Shown: positions 58,446 to 64,000 of the stretch, in pieces
Numbering within the stretch: position 1 is the stretch's first letter
Layout of the letters: every line of letters starts with the position of its first letter
From: Apostichopus japonicus
Lineage: Eukaryota > Echinodermata > Holothuroidea > Aspidochirotida > Stichopodidae
Direction: 5' to 3'
Assembly (NCBI RefSeq): GCF_037975245.1
Contig: NC_092561.1
Coordinates: 13,327,001-13,391,000 of the forward strand
Length of the DNA stretch: 64,000 nucleotides
Position numbers and translations under genes: made by a program
Notes under the pieces: generated by a model
Told to the model about the DNA's origin: nothing
The model's database searches: none
Seen by the model: only the letters and a program-made list of their open reading frames with translations

Positions 58446-58784
58446 CACAAAGTGAAAATGATCGCAACCTTAAAATCTGAAGTCGCATTTGCCGTATTCC
58501 AGTGATCTTTGATATGATAAATTCTGGTCATTTGTTTTATGCGGAAGTAGCATTATTATTCAATGCAATTGAAATGAAAACCACCTGCAGTGTCAAATGT
58601 GTAAATGAAAGGCAAAGATATCAGAACATAAAGCAACCATAATGTTTTAATGCAAAATTGATGAATACTGTCATACCATAAATATTGATTTTAACATGTG
58701 TTAGTATAGCATTCTATGAAGAAACTAGAAGTTTATGAAATACAAAACTCCTGTTACTTTTCATGAAACCAGCAATGCAAGTGT

Positions 58785-58970
58785 ACTTCCCAGCAGTGTT
58801 GAAGTCAAATTCTTTTTCCCAGTACCAAATACTTCCGAGTACTTTGGTAACAAGTAACAAGTACCATGTTCCAAGTGCTGCTTTCTAGAATCCGAGTACC
58901 AGTGACCGAGTACAACATTTAAGAAGCCGAGTACCAAGTACGACTTTTTTTCTCATACGAGTACTTCTAA
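58785..58970. repeat. Dispersed repeat rich in GAGTAC/GTACCA words
   Basis: CAGTGTTGAAGTC followed by many CCGAGTAC, AGTACCA and AAGTAC words. The CAGTGTTGAA start resembles hAT-derived repeats; no right end found. Confidence 0.35.
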
Positions 58971-61820
58971 ATAATGTTTGCTTTCTTAAAAAAAACAAAC
59001 AAGAAGATTGTGCTTATAACAGAACCCTGAATCTGATGAAGCTTGGATTTGTAACTGTTTGCCAAACTCAGAATGTTCAGTTCGACGCAAAAAGTCAAGT
59101 CGGACTCAAAATCAAATAACATACCTATTAAAAATGGTGGAATGGTTTAAGGTAGGGGGTGGGGTAGGGGTTGGGTGGGTTGGGTTGTGGTGGGTGGGTG
59201 GAGGACGCGTCTCCCATCCCCTACATTTGCATGTGATGCTCGCTTCTCAAAGTTGCGGTTGGTTTCGCCAAAGAGTCTCCCCAAGGTGTTTCCTTGTACT
59301 CTCCGGTACTGCCACTGAGACTGGGATGATGTTTGCACGGAATGGATCTTGCTTCTTCGAATTCTGTGGCGCTATTATTATTTTATTAACTAGTCTTAGC
59401 GGCGTCTAATGACGTTTAGCTTACTCAAACTTGTGAATATTGCCCTCTATTAAGACATTACTATATCTTTTCAAAAGTATATGTAATTGTTCAATTCATA
59501 TCTTTACATTTTGACAAATTGATCAATTACGTACATTTTTGGGCATGATAACCCCTTTATTTAGTTGCTAAATTGTAATTTGAATAATTCAACATTTGAC
59601 AGAAAGTTATCAAATGTTAAATTAACATAACTTTAGTGTTTGAAACATTTTTTTGCTAAAAAGGTAGCTATTCATTTCGAAAATTTGCAAGCGAAATATG
59701 AAAAACATCTCGACCTATAGTGTATGTCGTTTGCAGGTTTTGAAACAAAATTTTACATTGATCCACAGAGGTAAAGAAGAATAATTTACTGGATAGGTAA
59801 ATTAAGTTTTGTTTGCTTTCCCAGTTGCTATTTTTTAATTAACAGGAGAGCAACGTTGGACTTTTCTTCTTTAAAATGTAATAGTGATCTCAAAGTTGTT
59901 CAATAAACCACTACTTATGCTACTTTAATGGGAAGAAAATAAAATGTAGTTAAACATATTATTTATTTTATTGTAACTATTAGATGGCATCGGAACGTTT
60001 CTATAGTAAACACCATTCCGTCCCGCATGCACTTATTGCACACTGTAAGACTTGTTCAATTTTGACAGTATCTACGTTTCGTCAAAATTCTTGATGTTGC
60101 CCTGCGCTTATATTTATTTAACTTTATAGTCTATTTTCTGGACAATACGTCTAGCTATTGTTGAGTAGCTTTAGAGACTGTCATTTGTCCATGATGTATA
60201 TCAGTGACCTCCCGAGCTGTGTTTCCTTGTCTCCAGAGAAACGAGACGAGCGCCACCATCAACAGCTCCTACTTCTTACACCATAGTTATAACCATACAC
60301 AATTTGCCCTGTATGAGATACTGTCCATGTTGCACGCTATATAACTTTCTTTCGCTGTATGGAAGCTGCTACCTTACACTCATTATCTCCAGTATTTGCA
60401 AACTGATACAATTTTACCCCCGTTTTCAGTCTTTTTTTTTAATATTAAGGCGAAATATAAAATAACTATCTGATCCTTGCTAACCTTTCACCTCAAACCA
60501 ATGGCCACCTGTTATTTTGATATTTACGTTCTTCAGCAGCACAGCTTGGTTGAAACTGGCTTGTTATTCACCATTACAATGTATATCACTACATTGAGAC
60601 TTTGATATGTGTATCTGCTTCCATTCGGTTACTTCCAGCTGCAATAGACCGCTTGTACAGGTGACATATTATAAACGTTTATTGAGACTTTGCAGTGGAC
60701 ACTAATATTTGGATTGTATTGGTTTACCTTCACTTAGGATCATTAATAAAAAAAACTGACAGACCTGTTTAATAAAAAATTAATATGGTTTTGTCATCAT
60801 CGTTAGTTAACAGTTTAATTCAACCAATAAAAGAGTCAAGATACAGCAAAAACAAAAAATGGATAACACCTTCACTATGCAAATGCAAATTGATCAGTGT
60901 CTCGATGTACACAAATTGATACGAAACGGTAATAAAATGTAACTGTATATTCACACCAAGGTTTAATAATGCTTATCGAGTTATTATACCCACCCTCAAG
61001 GACAGTTAATTTTTTAATTATATTTCTGAAATTAAAATTGTATTTTCTCTGTTATTCTGCGACAAATGGTGACTGTATATTAATTTACGGTTGAACTATT
61101 GAAGTATTTTTACGTCCATAAACTAATGTTATTTTACAGAACGAGCAGTGAAAGAAAATTTAAGGTGAATGCTAAAGCTATATAACGCTTTCCTGTTATT
61201 GTAGCCATAAAACACTGAGAAATTATGCAAGCGACGTGCCACAGTAATACTACGTCAACATTTTACCTCTTTATTTACATTTTTTTTGTGCATTTATTTT
61301 GTTTGCACATTGTTAAAGTAAAATATAAGCTGATATGAACTCGAGTGAATTTGTGTCCATCACGGCCAACCATGCAAGAGGAGGTAAACAACTACGTCAT
61401 GTATACGGCAAAGTACTGCCCACGGCAGGAGGGACTATCGATATAAATCCATTTGCCCATACTGTTAGTTTGATACCACATATTCTTGTTTGTCATAGTA
61501 TTGGCTGACTACTTTATGTGTACAATGAATATGCTGCCTTTCTCTCGATCAAACCGATTATTCTTAGAAAAGTGGATATCATGGAGTCAGACAATAAAAA
61601 TTGACTTTTATTATTGATCTTGTCAACGCGTAACCTCCCCTATACCTTGTTCCTTAAAATCAATCGATCCCGCAGCTCTACAATGAAGTGAAATAAAAGG
61701 CTGGATTTTTTAACGCCTTATTTTGCCTTACGTTTACAATGTTTTGTAATACCCATTAACGTATGAAGAAGTTTTTCTTCCTGGTAGGTTCGCACGAAAG
61801 AAATAGGAAGCTTCAGAAAC
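58971..61820. other. No gene seen
   Basis: G-rich tract at 59150-59212 and AT-rich sequence. Open frames are short and without recognisable content. Confidence 0.45.
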
Positions 61821-61824
61821 GAGT

Positions 61825-61955
61825 GGGACTCACACATAAATTCAAATCCCGGTGGAGGCTGGAAGCTTTTCACTGTTCTGGATTTTCCAACTCATACGTT
61901 TTCAATTATATATATAGATATAAATATATAAATATAAATATAAATATATATATAC

Positions 61956-62054
<99 letters not shown>

Positions 62055-62275
62055 TCGAGTTGGCAAATACATAACGGTGAACAAATTTCCAATCTCCAAC
62101 AGGGGTTATATGCGGACACCCTAACCAACTAATCTATGGACGCTAAATATATATCCAGAGGTTCGAAACCGGTAACAAAGGCAAATAAAGAAATATATAA
62201 TAAAATTTTAGTGAGTTGAAATATCCACCCTCCACCGGAATTCGGACCCGGGCCTCCCGCTTTATATGGCGAGAC
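61825..62275. mobile_element. SINE-like fragments in inverted orientation around a (TA)n tract
   Basis: Plus strand 61825-61865 has AAATTCAAATCCCGGTGGAGG. Minus strand 62262-62218 has GGTCCGAATTCCGGTGGAGG. Both are B-box-like with the same CGGTGGAGG continuation. A tRNA-like A box (TAGTTGGTTAGGG, minus) lies near 62110-62130. The (TA)n/(TAGATA)n run is 61907-62050. Confidence 0.4.
61907..62050. repeat. (TA)n with TATAGA/TATAAA interruptions
   Basis: About 145 bp microsatellite; the frames across it are artefacts. Confidence 0.93.
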
Positions 62276-64000
62276 TCTATATAGGAATCATTCAGTTAGT
62301 TTTACTACTTCGTGCTTGACTTGTCCAGTAAATGTAGTGTACAGTGCAAAGTAGGCTACCGTGAAAGTTAACATGGTTTGTCGAAATTAAATTCCTTCAT
62401 TTGCTTCCGAGTGATTGTAAATACTTAAAACTCCTCAAAATGGAAGACTATGTGAGTACATGCCATGCACAAATTTTCAGCCTCAATCATGAACCCAGTA
62501 CAAACATTCATTGTTGATTTGGCAAGTATATCAGTGTCACCCGCCTGGTCTCTAAGAGGATTATGTAAATGTATGCGTCATTTGAAACGACGGTTATGAT
62601 TTGAACAGCGGAAACATTTGATTCATTGCACCAAATTTAACGTGAACACGTTTTTTTTTTTTTTTGAACTTTGAACCAGCCAGTATATATCGGTATATCA
62701 ATCGTTTTACAGTTAATATTACAAAAATCTGAGAGCTATACTAATCATTCAGATTGATTGGCAGAACAGATGTATGACGTTTCTGTCCTACTCAGTGACT
62801 ACACTACAGGGTCAGAATGATGGTGTTTTAACCTACAACGGATTAAGGTACATTTGCTATTGCAACAGCGCAATTGACTTATGGTTCGGAGAACCATAAT
62901 AGCTGCTCTTCACAAATCGATTCCAGGAGGCACACCATATAGTAACTCCTATTCCAATCAATCTTTTGCAGTTGTCACAAGCGGCTCTTTTCAACAGAAA
63001 GTTTTGGAGTTTGGCGATAAAGTATCTTTTGCGTTTCGGTTGTTTCTGAAAGTTATTTCTTGTGGAGAGAATTTATATATCAAACCAGGTATTCGAAGAT
63101 TCAAACTTTCTTATATTTAAGTAATTGCAGTATATCATAACGCTTAGCTCCCATACAGTATAAACAATGGTAGTCCATTGCTTGGTAGTGTTCCATGCAT
63201 AGACATTGACCTTCTTAGTTCTTTCAGAGAAGTTAAGTTAAAACTTTTGAAAATGTTTTGTTATATTTTTAATTAGCTTTAATTAATGTGCAGACAGTCT
63301 CTCTTCTCAATGAGTAAACAGTGACACAAGAAGATTCTTAAAAGTGTGGGTTGGGGGAGGGGTAGAAAAATGTGTGATGTCTAGGGTCTTCACCAGAATA
63401 ATTTTAGTTTTGTTTACTGAACTGTACGGATTCACCTCATACACCAAGAGAACACAGTAACTATTTGGTAAATCGTAAAGTTTTGTACCACAGTGAATAC
63501 TGGGTCGTGCTGAGTAAATGTGTAATCCCAAATATACTTTCAGACAGGATTTGCTGGGATTACACATGTCCTAAGTTCTGACTGCAATCCTAATAGTCTA
63601 TGCTACTGATAAGTTCATCAGATTTATCTGCACGATCCAGGTTTTTGTTTACTGTGGTACAAAACTAAGATTTACAGTAGTTACTATAATCTCTGTGTGA
63701 ATCGGTGGACGAATTTCGATGTGTTCAACACATTTGACATTTGCTATTTGTAGAAATGAACCATCGTACCTGTTAATTAGCATTTAGTATATTGCGTTGT
63801 TTAATTTAGCCAATATTTCTCACTCTTCTTCTGTAATATTATCTGATGATGCTAACTTTTGTCAGTGTAGAAAATGTCGGTACTTTTTTAGTCCCCCTCC
63901 TCCTCCTCCTTGCCCTAGAACGCTCTCTGAACATGTTACTGGCGGCATACCTGCTAATGAAATGAACTTACGATAAAAATGAAATTACCAAACTGCGTAA
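62276..64000. other. No gene seen; one perfect hairpin
   Basis: A 13 bp inverted repeat (ATGTGTAATCCCA / TGGGATTACACAT) with a ~24 base loop lies at about 63518-63568. No coding feature is convincing, including the 80-codon frame at 62881-63120. Confidence 0.45.

Noticed and set aside
62881-63120. 80-codon plus-strand frame starting MVRRTIIAALHKS
   Set aside because: No recognisable domain, no splice context, AT-rich surroundings; could be chance.

Overview
This is AT-rich, intron-rich animal DNA crowded with mobile elements. Short phase-1 exons encoding calcium-binding EGF modules, a secreted C-type lectin, a HYR-like exon and the mix of repeats suggest a marine deuterostome invertebrate, most likely an echinoderm and possibly a sea cucumber. 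That placement is inferred from gene style and repeat content, not from a marker gene.

Layout. 1-7.8 kb: minus-strand exons of a modular extracellular protein, with nine cbEGF exons (five of them very recent tandem duplicates), a Cys-rich module exon at the window edge and one unidentified upstream exon. A 154-155 bp satellite sits in one intron. 9.3-13.5 kb: a SINE tail, two MITE-like elements, a lectin-type first exon whose expected start codon reads ACG, and a possible FN3 exon. 14.785-27.343 kb: a 12.56 kb EnSpm/CACTA-type DNA transposon with matching 17 bp CACTG termini and subterminal tandem repeats. It carries two minus-strand genes: a four-zinc-finger transposase and a five-exon SAMD3-like accessory protein. 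Both carry disabling lesions, and a tRNA-derived SINE lies inside the element. 28.4-29.5 kb: a ~155 bp tandem array, then an unidentified GC-rich open exon. 31.3-33.5 kb: a 5'-truncated Penelope-like element (RT plus GIY-YIG) bounded by an exact 15 bp target duplication, with a hammerhead-like motif at its 3' end.

33.7-36.1 kb: a complete three-exon secreted C-type lectin gene (150 aa, plus strand) with a TATA box. 38.5-38.9 kb: a second, different Penelope-type relic with the same kind of ribozyme-like motif. 40.8-46.6 kb: a complete seven-exon Cys-loop receptor gene (470 aa, plus strand) resembling a divergent nicotinic subunit. It is flanked by decayed paralogous pieces: a pseudo-exon 2 at 39.05 kb and a duplicated 5' region at 49.7-55.6 kb. 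That duplicate has been hit by a 2,677 bp TIR element with a 7 bp target duplication, which itself contains a nested hAT-like element. The intact gene still shows the empty target site. 55.9-56.9 kb: minus-strand exons for a transmembrane tail and a HYR-like segment. 57-64 kb: repeats, microsatellites and SINE pieces; no convincing gene seen.

The host genes are lineage-expanded recognition and receptor types. Nested insertions, tandem duplication and paralogous empty sites allow the relative order of several events to be read directly from this window.
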